The notes under the pieces: generated by a model | What the model was told of the DNA's origin: nothing | Databases searched by the model: none | The model's input: the letters and a program-made list of their open reading frames with translations, nothing else | Made by a program: the position numbers and the translations under genes | Source: Petrolisthes cinctipes | Taxonomy: Eukaryota; Arthropoda; Malacostraca; Decapoda; Porcellanidae | NCBI GenBank assembly: GCA_033782935.1 | Contig: JAWQEG010000369.1 | Span: forward strand, 2,423,501 to 2,487,500 | DNA length: 64,000 nt | Reading direction: 5' to 3' | Part shown: piece by piece, positions 9,242 to 23,912 of the stretch | How the letters are laid out: every line of letters begins with the position of its first letter | Numbering within the stretch: the first letter of the stretch is position 1

Positions 9242-11058
9242 TATTCTAGCACTGAGTAGACATGTACAGATTGCTTCTGGGACCCCAAAATATTGAATTT
9301 TCGGGTGTTTTGAGCCTGAATTTGAGATATAAACGGGTACAGAAGATACATGCACATATTGACTTTGGGCACCAAAAATATCGATTTTCAGCATGTTTTG
9401 GGCCTGAATTTTGAAAATACTCTAACACGGAGTAGGCATGTACAGATCGCTTCTGGGACCCCAAAATATCGAATTTTCGGGTGTTTAGGGCCAGAATCTG
9501 AGATATAAACGGGTACAGAAGATGCATGCACATATCGACTTTTGGGCACCTAAAAGATCGATTTTCAGTATGTTTTTGGCCTGTATTTTGAAAATACTCT
9601 AACACGGAGTAAGCATGTACAGATACCTTCTGGGACCTCTAAATATCGAATTTTCGGGTGTTTTGGGACTGAATTTGAGATATCGATTTTTTGGCACCTA
9701 AAATGTCGATTTTTAGCATGTTTTTAGCCTATATTTTGAAAATATTCTAGCACTGAGTAGGTATGTACAGATTGCTTCTGGGACCCCAAAATATTGAATT
9801 TTCGGGTGTTTTGAGCCTGAATTTGAGATATAAACGGGTACAGAAGATATATGCACATATTGACTTTGGGCATCTAAAATATTGATTTTCAGTATGTTTT
9901 GAGCATGTATTTTGAAAATACTCTAACACGGAGTAGGCATGTACAGATCGCTTCTGGGACCCCTAAATATCGAATTTTCGGGTGTTTTGGGACTGAATTT
10001 GAGATATCGACTTTTTGGCACCTAAAAGATCGATTTTTAGCATGTTTTTAGCCTATATTTTGAAAATATTCTAGCACTGAGTAGGCATGTACAGATTGCT
10101 TCTGGGACCCCAAAATATTGAATTTTCGGGTGTTTTGATCCTGAATTTGAAATATAAACGGGTACTGAAGATGCATGCACATATCGACTTTTGTGCACCT
10201 AAAAGATCGATTTTCAGTATGTTTTGAGCATGTATTTTGAAAATACTCTAACACGGAGTAGGCATGTACAGATCGCTTCTGGGACCCCTAAATATCGAAT
10301 TTTCGGGTGTTTTGGGACTGAATTTGAGATATCGACTTTTTGGCACCTAAAAGATCGATTTTTAGCATGTTTTTAGCCTATATTTTGAAAATATTCTAGC
10401 ATTGTACAGATTGCTTCTGGGACCCCAAAATATTGAATTTTCGGGTGTTTTGAGCCTGAATTTGAGATATAAACGGGTACAGAAGATACAAGCACATATT
10501 GACTTTGGGCACCAAAAATATCGATTTTCAGCATGTTTTGGGCCTGAATTTTGAAAATACTCTAACACGGAGTAGGCATGTACAGATTGCTTCTGGGACC
10601 CCAAAATATTGAATTTTCGGGTGTTTTGAGCCTGAATTTGAGATATAAACGGGTACAGAAGATACATGCACATATTGACTTTGGGCACCAAAAATATCGA
10701 TTTTCAGCATGTTTTGGGCCTGAATTTTGAAAATACTCTAACACGGAGTAGGCATGTACAGATCGCTTCGGGGACCCCAAAATATCGAATTTTCGGGTGT
10801 TTAAGGCCAGAATTTGAGATATAAACGGGTACAGAAGATGCATGCACATATCGACTTTTGGGCACCTAAAAGATCGATTTTCAGTATGTTTTTGGCCTGT
10901 ATTTTGAAAATACTCTAACACGGAGTAGGCATGTACAGATCGCTTCTGGGACCCCTAAATATCGAATTTTCGGGTGTTTTGGGACTGAATTTGAGATATC
11001 GACTTTTTGGCACCTAAAAGATCGATTTTTAGCATGTTTTTAGCCTATATTTTGAAAA
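9242..11058. repeat. Mixed trimers and dimers with first 10-bp-deleted unit
   Basis: Order is L1-L2-S (9242-9742), L-S (9743-10066), L3-S (10067-10391), L-delta10 (10392-10557), L1, L2 and S (10558-11058). The two successive L1-type units at 10392 and 10558 resemble the L1 run at 399-926. No multi-unit repeat of this block was seen elsewhere in the window. Confidence 0.85.
10392..10557. repeat. First 10-bp-deleted long unit (166 bp)
   Basis: The unit reads CTAGCATTGTACAGATTGC where intact units read CTAGCACTGTGTAGGCATG followed by TACAGATTGC. Ten bases are gone between TGT repeats. Unlike all later 10-bp-deleted units, the base before TTGTACAG is A-T (GCATTG) rather than A-C (GCACTG), so it sits on a different parental unit type. 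Confidence 0.85.
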
Positions 11059-13329
11059 TATTCTAGCACTGAGTAGGCATGTACAGATTGCTTCTGGGAC
11101 CCCAAAATATTGAATTTTCGGGTGTTTTGAGCCTGAATTTGAGATATAAACGGGTACAGAAGATACATGCACATATTGAATTTGGGCATCTAAAATATCG
11201 ATTTTCAGTATGTTTTGAGCATGTATTTTGAAAATACTCTAACACGGAGTAGGCATGTACAGATACCTTCTGGGACCTCTAAATATCGAATTTTCGGGTG
11301 TTTTGGGACTGAATTTGAGATATCGATTTTTTGGCACCTAAAATGTCGATTTTTAGCATGTTTTTAGCCTATATTTTGAAAATATTCTAGCACTGTGTAG
11401 GCATGTACAGATTGCTTCTGGGACCCCAAAATATTGAATTTTCGGGTGTTTTGAGCCTGAATTTGAGATATAAACGGGTACTGAAGATGCATGCACATAT
11501 CGACTTTTGTGCACCTAAAAGATCGATTTTCAGTATGTTTTGAGCATGTATTTTGAAAATAATCTAACACGGAGTAGGCATGTACAGATCGCTTCTGGGA
11601 CCTCTAAATATCGAATTTTCGGGTGTTTTGGGACTGAATTTGAGATATCGATTTTTTGGCACCTAAAATGTCGATTTTTAGCATGTTTTTAGCCTATATT
11701 TTGAAAATATTCTAGCACTGTGTAGGCATGTACAGATTGCTTCTGGGACCCCAAAATATTGAATTTTCGGGTGTTTTGAGCCTGAATTTGAGATATAAAC
11801 GGGTACAGAAGATACATGCACATATTGACTTTGGGCATCTAAAATATCGATTTTCAGTATGTTTTGAGCATGTATTTTGAAAATACTCTAACACGGAGTA
11901 GGCATGTACAGATCGCTTCTGGGACCCCTAAATATCGAATTTTCGGTTGTTTTGGGACTGAATTTGAGATATCGACTTTTTGGCACCTAAAAGATCGATT
12001 TTTAGCATGTTTTTAGCCTATATTTTGAAAATATTCTAGCACTTAGTAGGCATGTACAGATTGCTTCTGGGACCCCAAAATATTGAATTTTCGGGTGTTT
12101 TGAGCCTGAATTTGAGATATAAACGGGTACAGAAGATACATGCACATATTGAATTTGGGCATCTAAAATATCGATTTTCAGTATGTTTTGAGCATGTATT
12201 TTGAAAATACTCTAACACGGAGTAGGCATGTACAGATCGCTTCTGGGACCCCTAAATATCGAATTTTCGGTTGTTTTGGGACTGAATTTGAGATATCGAC
12301 TTTTTGGCACCTAAAAGATCGATTTTTAGCATGTTTTTAGCCTATATTTTGAAAATATTCTAGCACTGAGTAGGCATGTACAGATTGCTTCTGGGACCCC
12401 AAAATATTGAATTTTCGGGTGTTTTGAGCCTGAATTTGAGATATAAACGGGTACAGAAGATACATGCACATATTGAATTTGGGCATCTAAAATATCGATT
12501 TTCAGTATGTTTTGAGCATGTATTTTGAAAATACTCTAACACGGAGTAGGCATGTACAGATACCTTCTGGGACCTCTAAATATCGAATTTTCGGGTGTTT
12601 TGGGACTGAATTTGAGATATCGATTTTTTGGCACCTAAAATGTCGATTTTTAGCATGTTTTTAGCCTATATTTTGAAAATATTCTAGCATTGTGTAGGCA
12701 TGTACAGATTGCTTCTGGGACCCCAAAATATTGAATTTTCGGGTGTTTTGAGCCTGAATTTGAGATATAAACGGGTACTGAAGATGCATGCACATATCGA
12801 CTTTTGTGCACCTAAAAGATCGATTTTCAGTATGTTTTGAGCATGTATTTTGAAAATACTCTAACACGGAGTAGGCATGTACAGATCGCTTCTGGGACCC
12901 CTAAATATCGAATTTTCGGGTGATTTGGGACTGAATTTGAGATATCGACTTTTTGGCACCTAAAAGATCGATTTTTAGCATGTTTTCAGCCTATATTTTG
13001 AAAATATTCTAGCACTGAGTAGGCATGTACAGATTGCTTCTGGGACCCCAAAATATTGAATTTTCGGGTGTTTTGAGCCTGAATTTGAGATATAAACGGG
13101 TACTGAAGATGCATGCACATATCGACTTTTGTGCACCTAAAAGATCGATTTTCAGTATGTTTTGAGCATGTATTTTGAAAATACTCTAACACGGAGTAGG
13201 CATGTACAGATCGCTTCTGGGACCCCTAAATATCGAATTTTCGGGTGTTTTGGGACTGAATTTGAGATATCGACTTTTGGGCACCTAAAAGATCGATTTT
13301 TAGCATGTTTTTAGCCTATATTTTGAAAA
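11059..13329. repeat. Seven plain L-S dimers
   Basis: Dimers start at 11059, 11383, 11708, 12032, 12356, 12680 and 13005, each 324 or 325 bp, depending on whether L is the 176-bp form (GGGCATC) or the 177-bp L3 form. There is no trimer in this stretch and no longer period is obvious. It looks like the simplest array state, with the dimer as the unit of amplification. Confidence 0.9.
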
Positions 13330-14981
13330 TATTCTAGCACTGAGTAGGCATGTACAGATTACTTCTGGGACCCCAAAATATTGAATTTTCGGGTGTTTTG
13401 AGCCTGAATTTGAGATATAAACGGGTACAGAAGATACATGCACATATTGACTTTGGGCACCAAAAATATCGATTTTCAGCATGTTTTGGGCCTGAATTTT
13501 GAAAATACTCTAACACTGAGTAGGCATGTACAGATCGCTTCTGGGACCCCAAAATATCGAATTTTCGGGTGTTTAGGGCCAGAATTTGAGATATAAACGG
13601 GTACAGAAGATGCATGCACATATCGACTTTTGGGCACCTAAGAGATCGATTTTCAGTATGTTTTTGGCCTGTATTTTGAAAATACTCTAACACGGAGTAG
13701 GCATGTACAGATACCTTCTGCGACCTCTAAATATCGAATTTTCGGGTGTTTTGGGACTGAATTTGAGATATCGATTTTTTGGCACCTAAAATGTCGATTT
13801 TTAGCATGTTTTTAGCCTGTATTTTGAAAATATTCTAGCACTGTGTAGGCATGTACAGATTGCTTCTGGGACCCCAAAATATTGAATTTTCGGGTGTTTT
13901 GAGCCTGAATTTGAGATATAAACGGGTACAGAAGATACATGCACATATTGACTTTGGGCATCTAAAATATCGATTTTCAGCATGTTTTGGGCCTGTATTT
14001 TGAAAATACTCTAACACTGAGTAGGCATGTAGAGATTGCTTCTGGGACCCCAAAATATTGAATTTTCGGGTGTTTTGAGCCTGAATTTGAGATATAAACG
14101 GGTACTGAAGATGTATGCACATATCGACTTTTGTGCACCTAAAAGATCGATTTTTAGTATGTTTTGAGCATGTATTTTGAAAATACTCTAACACGGAGTA
14201 GGCATGTACAGATCGCTTCTGGGACCCCTAAATATCGAATTTTCGGGTGTTTTGGGACTGAATTTGAGATATCGACTTTTTGGCACCTAAAAGATCGATT
14301 TTCAGCATGTTTTTAGCCTATATTTTGAAAATATTCTAGCACTGAGTAGGCATGTACAGATTGCTTCTGGGACCCCAAAATATCGAATTTTCGGGTGTTT
14401 TGAGCCTGAATTTGAGATATAAACGGGTACAGAAGATGCATGCACATATCGACTTTTGGGCACCTAAAAGATCGATTTTCAGTATGTTTTTGGCCTGTAT
14501 TTTGAAAATACTCTAACACGGAGTAAGCATGTACAGATACCTTCTGGGACCTCTAAATATCGAATTTTCGGGTGTTTTGGGACTGAATTTGAGATATCGA
14601 TAATTTGGCACCTAAAATGTCGATTTTTAGCATGTTTTTAGCCTATATTTTGAAAATATTCTAGCACTGTGTAGGCATGTACAGATTGCTTCTGGGACCC
14701 CAAAATATTGAATTTTCGGGTGTTTTGAGCCTGAATTTGAGATATAAACGGGTACAGAAGATACATGCACATATTGACTTTGGGCATCTAAAATATCGAT
14801 TTTCAGTATGTTTTGAGCATGTATTTTGAAAATACTCTTAACACGGAGTAGGCATGTACAGATCGCTTCTGGGACCCCAAAATATCGAATTTTCGGGTGT
14901 TTTGGGACTGAATTTGAGATATCGACTTTTTGGCACCTAAAAGATCGATTTTTAGAATGTTTTTAGCCTATATTTTGAAAA
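13330..14981. repeat. Transition from dimers to trimers
   Basis: Order is L1-L2-S (13330-13830), L1-L3-S (13831-14331), a hybrid L plus S (14332-14656), and L-S (14657-14981). The hybrid has L3-like TTTTGAGCC in front and L2-like GGGCACC with TTTTTGGCCTG behind. The last S is 149 bp, with an extra T in CTCTTAACACGG. Confidence 0.85.
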
Positions 14982-17900
14982 TATTCTAGCACTGAGTAGG
15001 CATGTACAGATTGCTTCTGGGACCCCAAAATATTGAATTTTCGGGTGTTTTGAGCCTGAATTTGAGATATAAACGGGTACAGAAGATACATGCACATATT
15101 GACTTTGGGCACCAAAAATATCGATTTTCAGCATGTTTTGGGCCTGAATTTTGAAAATACTCTAACACGGAGTAGGCATGTACAGATCGCTTCAGGGACC
15201 CCAAAATATCGAATTTTCGGGTTTTTAAGGCCAGAATTTGAGATATAAACGGGTACAGAAGATGCATGCACATATCGACTTTTGGGCACCTAAAAGATCG
15301 ATTTTCAGTATGTTTTTGGCCTGTATTTTGAAAATACTCTAACACGGAGTGGGCATGTACAGATACCTTCTGGGACCTCTAAATATCGAATTTTCGGGTG
15401 TTTTGGGACTGAATTTGAGATATCGATTTTTTGGCACCTAAAATGTCGATTTTTAGCATGTTTTTAGCCTATATTTTGAAAATATTCTTGCACTGTGTAG
15501 GCATGTACAGATTGCTTCTGGGACCCCAAAATATTGAATTTTCGGGTGTTTTGAGCCTGAATGTGAGATATAAACGGGTACAGAAGATACATGCACATAT
15601 TGACTTTGGGCATCTAAAATATCGATTTTCAGCATGTTTTGGGCCAGTATTTTGAAAATACTCTAACACTGAATAGGCATGTACAGATTGCTTCTGGGAC
15701 CCCAAAATATTGAATTTTCGGGTGTTTTGAGCCTGAATTTGAGATATAAACGGGTACTGAAGGTGCATGCACATATCGACTTTTGTGCACCTAAAAGATC
15801 GATTTTCAGTATATTTTGAGCATGTATTTTGAAAATACTCTAACACGGAGTAGGCATGTACAGATCGCTTCTGGGACCCCTAAATATCAAATTTTCGGGT
15901 GTTTTGGGACTGAATTTGAGATATCGACTTTTTGGCACCTAAAATATCGATTTTTAGCATGTTTTTAGCCTATATTTTGAAAATATTCTAGCACTGTACA
16001 GATTGCTTCTGGGACCCCAAAATATTGAATTTTCGGGTGTTTTGAGCCTGAATTTGAGATAAAAACGGGTACAGAAGATACATGCACATATTGACTTTGG
16101 GCACCAAAAATATCGATTTTCAGCATGTTTTGGGCCTGAATTTTGAAAATACTCTAACACGGAGTAGGCATGTACAGATCGCTTCTGGGACCCCAAAATA
16201 TCGAATTTTCGGGTGTTTAGGGTCAGAATTTGAGATATAAACGGGTACAGAAGATGCATGCACATATCGACTTTTGGGCACCTAAAAGATCGATTTTCAG
16301 TATGTTTTTGGCCTGTATTTTGAAAATACTCTAACACAGAGTAGGCATGTACAGATACTTTCTGGGACCTCTAAATATCGAATTTTCGGGTGTTTTGGGA
16401 CTGAATTTGAGATATCGATTTTTTGGCACCTAAAATGTCGATTTTTAGCATGTTTTTAGCCTATATTTTGAAAATATTCTAGCACTGTGTAGGCATGTAC
16501 AGATTGCTTCTGGGACCCCAAAATATTGAAGTTTCGGGTGTTTTGAGCCTGAATTTGAGATATAAACGGGTACTGTAGATGCATGCACATATCGACTTTT
16601 GTGCACCTAAAAGATCGATTTTCAGTATGTTTTGAGCATGTATTTTGAAAATACTCTAACACGGAGTAGGCATGTACAGATCGCTTCTGGGACCCCTAAA
16701 TATCGAATTTTCGGGTGTTTTGGGACTGAATTTGAGATATCGACTTTTTGGCACCTAAAAGATCGATTTTTAGCATGTTTTTAGCCTATATTTTGAAAAT
16801 ATTCTAGCACTGTACAGATTGCTTCTGGGACCCCAAAATATTGAATTTTCGGGTGTTTTGAGCCTGAATTTGAGATATAAACGGGTACAGAAGATACATG
16901 CACATATTGACTTTGGGCATCTAAAATATCGATTTTCAGTATGTTTTGGGCCTGAATTTTGAAAATACTCTAACACGGAGTAGGCATGTACAGATCGCTT
17001 CTGGGACCCCAAAATAGCGAATTTTCGGGTGTTTAGGGCCAGAATTTGAAATATAAACGGGTACAGAAGATGCATGCACATATCGACTTTTGGGCACCTA
17101 AATGATCGATTTTCAGTATGTTTTTGGCCTGTATTTTGAAAATACTCTAACACGGAGTAGGCATGTACACATACCTTCTGGGACCTTTAAATATCAAATT
17201 TTCGGGTGTTTTGGGACTGAATTTTAGATATCGATTTTTTGGCACCTAAAATGTCGATTTTTAGCATGTTTTTAGCCTATTTTTTGAAAATATTCTAGCA
17301 CTGTGTAGGCTTGTACAGATTGCTTCTGGGAACCCAAAATATTGAATTTTTGGGTGTTTTGAGCCTGAATTTGAGATATAAACGGGTACAGAAGATACAT
17401 GCACATATTGACTTTGGGCACCAAAAATATCGATTTTCAGTATGTTTTGGGCCTGAATTTTGAAAATACTCTAACACGGAGTAGGCATGTACAGATCGCT
17501 TCTGGGACCCCAAAAATTCGAATTTCCGGGTGTTTAGGGCCAGAATTTGAGATATAAACGGGTACAGAAGATGCATGCACATATCGACTTTTGGGCACCT
17601 AAAAGATCGATTTTCAGTATGTTTTTGGCCTGTATTTTGAAAATACTCTAACACGGAGTAGGCATGTACAGATACCTTCTGGGACCTCTAAATATCGAAT
17701 TTTCGGGTGTTTTGGGACTGAATTTGAGATATCGATTTTTTGGCACCTAAAATGTCGATTTTTAGCATGTTTTTAGCCTATATTTTGAAAATATTCTAGC
17801 ACTGTGTAGGCATGTACAGATTGCTTCTGGGACCCCAAAATATTGAATTTTCGGGTGTTTTGAGCCTGAATTTGAGATATAAACGGGTACAGAAGATACA

Positions 17901-18292
17901 TGCACATATTGACTTTGGGCATCTAAAATATCGATTTTCAGCAAGTTTTGGGCCTGTATTTTGAAAATACTCTAACACTGAGTAGGCATGTACAGATTGC
18001 TTCTGGGACCCCAAAATATTGAATTTTAGGGTGTTTTGAGCCTGAATTTGAGATATAAACGGGTACTGAAGATGCATGCACATATCGAATTTTGTGCACC
18101 TAAAAGATCGATTTTCAGTATGTTTTGAGCATGTATTTTGAAAATACTCTAACACGGAGTAGGCATGTACAGATCGCTTCTGGGACCCCAAAATATCGAA
18201 TTTTCGGGTGTTTTGGGACTGAATTTGAGATATCGACTTTTTGGCACCTAAAAGATCGATTTTTAGAATGTTTTTAGCCTATATTTTGAAAA
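14982..18292. repeat. 3311-bp HOR, copy 1 (part A 1002 bp + part B 2309 bp)
   Basis: Part A (14982-15983) is L1-L2-S and L1-L3-S. Part B (15984-18292) is L-delta10-L2-S, L3-S, L-delta10-L2-S, L1-L2-S and L1-L3-S (491 + 325 + 491 + 501 + 501). Twenty units in all. Private bases relative to later copies include A at 15889 (CpG to CpA), T at 17351 (CpG to TpG) and C at 17526. Confidence 0.93.
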
Positions 18293-21200
18293 TATTCTAG
18301 CACTGAGTAGGCATGTACAGATTGCTTCTGGGACCCCAAAATATTGAATTTTCGGGTGTTTTGAGCCTGAATTTGAGATATAAACGGGTACAGAAGATAC
18401 ATGCACATATTGACTTTGGGCACCAAAAATATCGATTTTCAGCATGTTTTGGGCCTGAATTTTGAAAATACTCTAACACGGAGTAGGCATGTACAGATCG
18501 CTTCAGGGACCCCAAAATATCGAATTTTCGGGTTTTTAAGGCCAGAATTTGAGATATAAACGGGTACAGAAGATGCATGCACATATCGACTTTTGGGCAC
18601 CTAAAAGATCGATTTTCAGTATGTTTTTGGCCTGTATTTTGAAAATACTCTAACACGGAGTGGGCATGTACAGATACCTTCTGGGACCTCTAAATATCGA
18701 ATTTTCGGGTGTTTTGGGACTGAATTTGAGATATCGATTTTTTGGCACCTAAAATGTCGATTTTTAGCATGTTTTTAGCCTATATTTTGAAAATATTCTT
18801 GCACTGTGTAGGCATGTACAGATTGCTTCTGGGACCCCAAAATATTGAATTTTCGGGTGTTTTGAGCCTGAATGTGAGATATAAACGGGTACAGAAGATA
18901 CATGCACATATTGACTTTGGGCATCTAAAATATCGATTTTCAGCATGTTTTGGGCCAGTATTTTGAAAATACTCTAACACTGAATAGGCATGTACAGATT
19001 GCTTCTGGGACCCCAAAATATTGAATTTTCGGGTGTTTTGAGCCTGAATTTGAGATATAAACGGGTACTGAAGGTGCATGCACATATCGACTTTTGTGCA
19101 CCTAAAAGATCGATTTTCAGTATATTTTGAGCATGTATTTTGAAAATACTCTAACACGGAGTAGGCATGTACAGATCGCTTCTGGGACCCCTAAATATCG
19201 AATTTTCGGGTGTTTTGGGACTGAATTTGAGATATCGACTTTTTGGCACCTAAAATATCGATTTTTAGCATGTTTTTAGCCTATATTTTGAAAATATTCT
19301 AGCACTGTACAGATTGCTTCTGGGACCCCAAAATATTGAATTTTCGGGTGTTTTGAGCCTGAATTTGAGATAAAAACGGGTACAGAAGATACATGCACAT
19401 ATTGACTTTGGGCACCAAAAATATCGATTTTCAGCATGTTTTGGGCCTGAATTTTGAAAATACTCTAACACGGAGTAGGCATGTACAGATCGCTTCTGGG
19501 ACCCCAAAATATCGAATTTTCGGGTGTTTAGGGTCAGAATTTGAGATATAAACGGGTACAGAAGATGCATGCACATATCGACTTTTGGGCACCTAAAAGA
19601 TCGATTTTCAGTATGTTTTTGGCCTGTATTTTGAAAATACTCTAACACAGAGTAGGCATGTACAGATACTTTCTGGGACCTCTAAATATCGAATTTTCGG
19701 GTGTTTTGGGACTGAATTTGAGATATCGATTTTTTGGCACCTAAAATGTCGATTTTTAGCATGTTTTTAGCCTATATTTTGAAAATATTCTAGCACTGTG
19801 TAGGCATGTACAGATTGCTTCTGGGACCCCAAAATATTGAAGTTTCGGGTGTTTTGAGCCTGAATTTGAGATATAAACGGGTACTGTAGATGCATGCACA
19901 TATCGACTTTTGTGCACCTAAAAGATCGATTTTCAGTATGTTTTGAGCATGTATTTTGAAAATACTCTAACACGGAGTAGGCATGTACAGATCGCTTCTG
20001 GGACCCCTAAATATCGAATTTTCGGGTGTTTTGGGACTGAATTTGAGATATCGACTTTTTGGCACCTAAAAGATCGATTTTTAGCATGTTTTTAGCCTAT
20101 ATTTTGAAAATATTCTAGCACTGTACAGATTGCTTCTGGGACCCCAAAATATTGAATTTTCGGGTGTTTTGAGCCTGAATTTGAGATATAAACGGGTACA
20201 GAAGATACATGCACATATTGACTTTGGGCATCTAAAATATCGATTTTCAGTATGTTTTGGGCCTGAATTTTGAAAATACTCTAACACGGAGTAGGCATGT
20301 ACAGATCGCTTCTGGGACCCCAAAATAGCGAATTTTCGGGTGTTTAGGGCCAGAATTTGAAATATAAACGGGTACAGAAGATGCATGCACATATCGACTT
20401 TTGGGCACCTAAATGATCGATTTTCAGTATGTTTTTGGCCTGTATTTTGAAAATACTCTAACACGGAGTAGGCATGTACACATACCTTCTGGGACCTTTA
20501 AATATCAAATTTTCGGGTGTTTTGGGACTGAATTTTAGATATCGATTTTTTGGCACCTAAAATGTCGATTTTTAGCATGTTTTTAGCCTATTTTTTGAAA
20601 ATATTCTAGCACTGTGTAGGCTTGTACAGATTGCTTCTGGGAACCCAAAATATTGAATTTTCGGGTGTTTTGAGCCTGAATTTGAGATATAAACGGGTAC
20701 AGAAGATACATGCACATATTGACTTTGGGCACCAAAAATATCGATTTTCAGTATGTTTTGGGCCTGAATTTTGAAAATACTCTAACACGGAGTAGGCATG
20801 TACAGATCGCTTCTGGGACCCCAAAAATTCGAATTTTCGGGTGTTTAGGGCCAGAATTTGAGATATAAACGGGTACAGAAGATGCATGCACATATCGACT
20901 TTTGGGCACCTAAAAGATCGATTTTCAGTATGTTTTTGGCCTGTATTTTGAAAATACTCTAACACGGAGTAGGCATGTACAGATACCTTCTGGGACCTCT
21001 AAATATCGAATTTTCGGGTGTTTTGGGACTGAATTTGAGATATCGATTTTTTGGCACCTAAAATGTCGATTTTTAGCATGTTTTTAGCCTATATTTTGAA
21101 AATATTCTAGCACTGTGTAGGCATGTACAGATTGCTTCTGGGACCCCAAAATATTGAATTTTCGGGTGTTTTGAGCCTGAATTTGAGATATAAACGGGTA

Positions 21201-21603
21201 CAGAAGATACATGCACATATTGACTTTGGGCATCTAAAATATCGATTTTCAGCAAGTTTTGGGCCTGTATTTTGAAAATACTCTAACACTGAGTAGGCAT
21301 GTACAGATTGCTTCTGGGACCCCAAAATATTGAATTTTAGGGTGTTTTGAGCCTGAATTTGAGATATAAACGGGTACTGAAGATGCATGCACATATCGAA
21401 TTTTGTGCACCTAAAAGATCGATTTTCAGTATGTTTTGAGCATGTATTTTGAAAATACTCTAACACGGAGTAGGCATGTACAGATCGCTTCTGGGACCCC
21501 TAAATATCGAATTTTCGGGTGTTTTGGGACTGAATTTGAGATATCGACTTTTTGGCACCTAAAATATCGATTTTTAGCATGTTTTTAGCCTATATTTTGA
21601 AAA
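18293..21603. repeat. 3311-bp HOR, copy 2
   Basis: This repeats copy 1 at offset 3311 with only a handful of differences seen by eye. It shares rare marks such as GATTTTTAGAATG at the start, GGGTTTTTAAGGCC, TGAATGTGAGATAT, CCCCAAAATAGCGAA, CCTATTTTTTGAAAA and CAGCAAGTTTTGGG. Part B within it is 19295-21603. Confidence 0.93.
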
Positions 21604-23912
21604 TATTCTAGCACTGTACAGATTGCTTCTGGGACCCCAAAATATTGAATTTTCGGGTGTTTTGAGCCTGAATTTGAGATAAAAACGGGTACAGAAGATA
21701 CATGCACATATTGACTTTGGGCACCAAAAATATCGATTTTCAGCATGTTTTGGGCCTGAATTTTGAAAATACTCTAACACGGAGTAGGCATGTACAGATC
21801 GCTTCTGGGACCCCAAAATATCGAATTTTCGGGTGTTTAGGGTCAGAATTTGAGATATAAACGGGTACAGAAGATGCATGCACATATCGACTTTTGGGCA
21901 CCTAAAAGATCGATTTTCAGTATGTTTTTGGCCTGTATTTTGAAAATACTCTAACACAGAGTAGGCATGTACAGATACTTTCTGGGACCTCTAAATATCG
22001 AATTTTCGGGTGTTTTGGGACTGAATTTGAGATATCGATTTTTTGGCACCTAAAATGTCGATTTTTAGCATGTTTTTAGCCTATATTTTGAAAATATTCT
22101 AGCACTGTGTAGGCATGTACAGATTGCTTCTGGGACCCCAAAATATTGAAGTTTCGGGTGTTTTGAGCCTGAATTTGAGATATAAACGGGTACTGTAGAT
22201 GCATGCACATATCGACTTTTGTGCACCTAAAAGATCGATTTTCAGTATGTTTTGAGCATGTATTTTGAAAATACTCTAACACGGAGTAGGCATGTACAGA
22301 TCGCTTCTGGGACCCCTAAATATCGAATTTTCGGGTGTTTTGGGACTGAATTTGAGATATCGACTTTTTGGCACCTAAAAGATCGATTTTTAGCATGTTT
22401 TTAGCCTATATTTTGAAAATATTCTAGCACTGTACAGATTGCTTCTGGGACCCCAAAATATTGAATTTTCGGGTGTTTTGAGCCTGAATTTGAGATATAA
22501 ACGGGTACAGAAGATACATGCACATATTGACTTTGGGCATCTAAAATATCGATTTTCAGTATGTTTTGGGCCTGAATTTTGAAAATACTCTAACACGGAG
22601 TAGGCATGTACAGATCGCTTCTGGGACCCCAAAATAGCGAATTTTCGGGTGTTTAGGGCCAGAATTTGAAATATAAACGGGTACAGAAGATGCATGCACA
22701 TATCGACTTTTGGGCACCTAAATGATCGATTTTCAGTATGTTTTTGGCCTGTATTTTGAAAATACTCTAACACGGAGTAGGCATGTACACATACCTTCTG
22801 GGACCTTTAAATATCAAATTTTCGGGTGTTTTGGGACTGAATTTTAGATATCGATTTTTTGGCACCTAAAATGTCGATTTTTAGCATGTTTTTAGCCTAT
22901 TTTTTGAAAATATTCTAGCACTGTGTAGGCTTGTACAGATTGCTTCTGGGAACCCAAAATATTGAATTTTCGGGTGTTTTGAGCCTGAATTTGAGATATA
23001 AACGGGTACAGAAGATACATGCACATATTGACTTTGGGCACCAAAAATATCGATTTTCAGTATGTTTTGGGCCTGAATTTTGAAAATACTCTAACACGGA
23101 GTAGGCATGTACAGATCGCTTCTGGGACCCCAAAAATTCGAATTTTCGGGTGTTTAGGGCCAGAATTTGAGATATAAACGGGTACAGAAGATGCATGCAC
23201 ATATCGACTTTTGGGCACCTAAAAGATCGATTTTCAGTATGTTTTTGGCCTGTATTTTGAAAATACTCTAACACGGAGTAGGCATGTACAGATACCTTCT
23301 GGGACCTCTAAATATCGAATTTTCGGGTGTTTTGGGACTGAATTTGAGATATCGATTTTTTGGCACCTAAAATGTCGATTTTTAGCATGTTTTTAGCCTA
23401 TATTTTGAAAATATTCTAGCACTGTGTAGGCATGTACAGATTGCTTCTGGGACCCCAAAATATTGAATTTTCGGGTGTTTTGAGCCTGAATTTGAGATAT
23501 AAACGGGTACAGAAGATACATGCACATATTGACTTTGGGCATCTAAAATATCGATTTTCAGCAAGTTTTGGGCCTGTATTTTGAAAATACTCTAACACTG
23601 AGTAGGCATGTACAGATTGCTTCTGGGACCCCAAAATATTGAATTTTAGGGTGTTTTGAGCCTGAATTTGAGATATAAACGGGTACTGAAGATGCATGCA
23701 CATATCGAATTTTGTGCACCTAAAAGATCGATTTTCAGTATGTTTTGAGCATGTATTTTGAAAATACTCTAACACGGAGTAGGCATGTACAGATCGCTTC
23801 TGGGACCCCTAAATATCGAATTTTCGGGTGTTTTGGGACTGAATTTGAGATATCGACTTTTTGGCACCTAAAATATCGATTTTTAGCATGTTTTTAGCCT
23901 ATATTTTGAAAA
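21604..23912. repeat. 2309-bp HOR (part B alone), third copy of B
   Basis: This begins with the L-delta10 unit that opens part B and omits part A. It is near-identical to 19295-21603 by eye, including every private mark of B. The junction with the preceding copy follows the S variant with CCCCTAAATATCG and CCTAAAATATCG. Confidence 0.93.
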
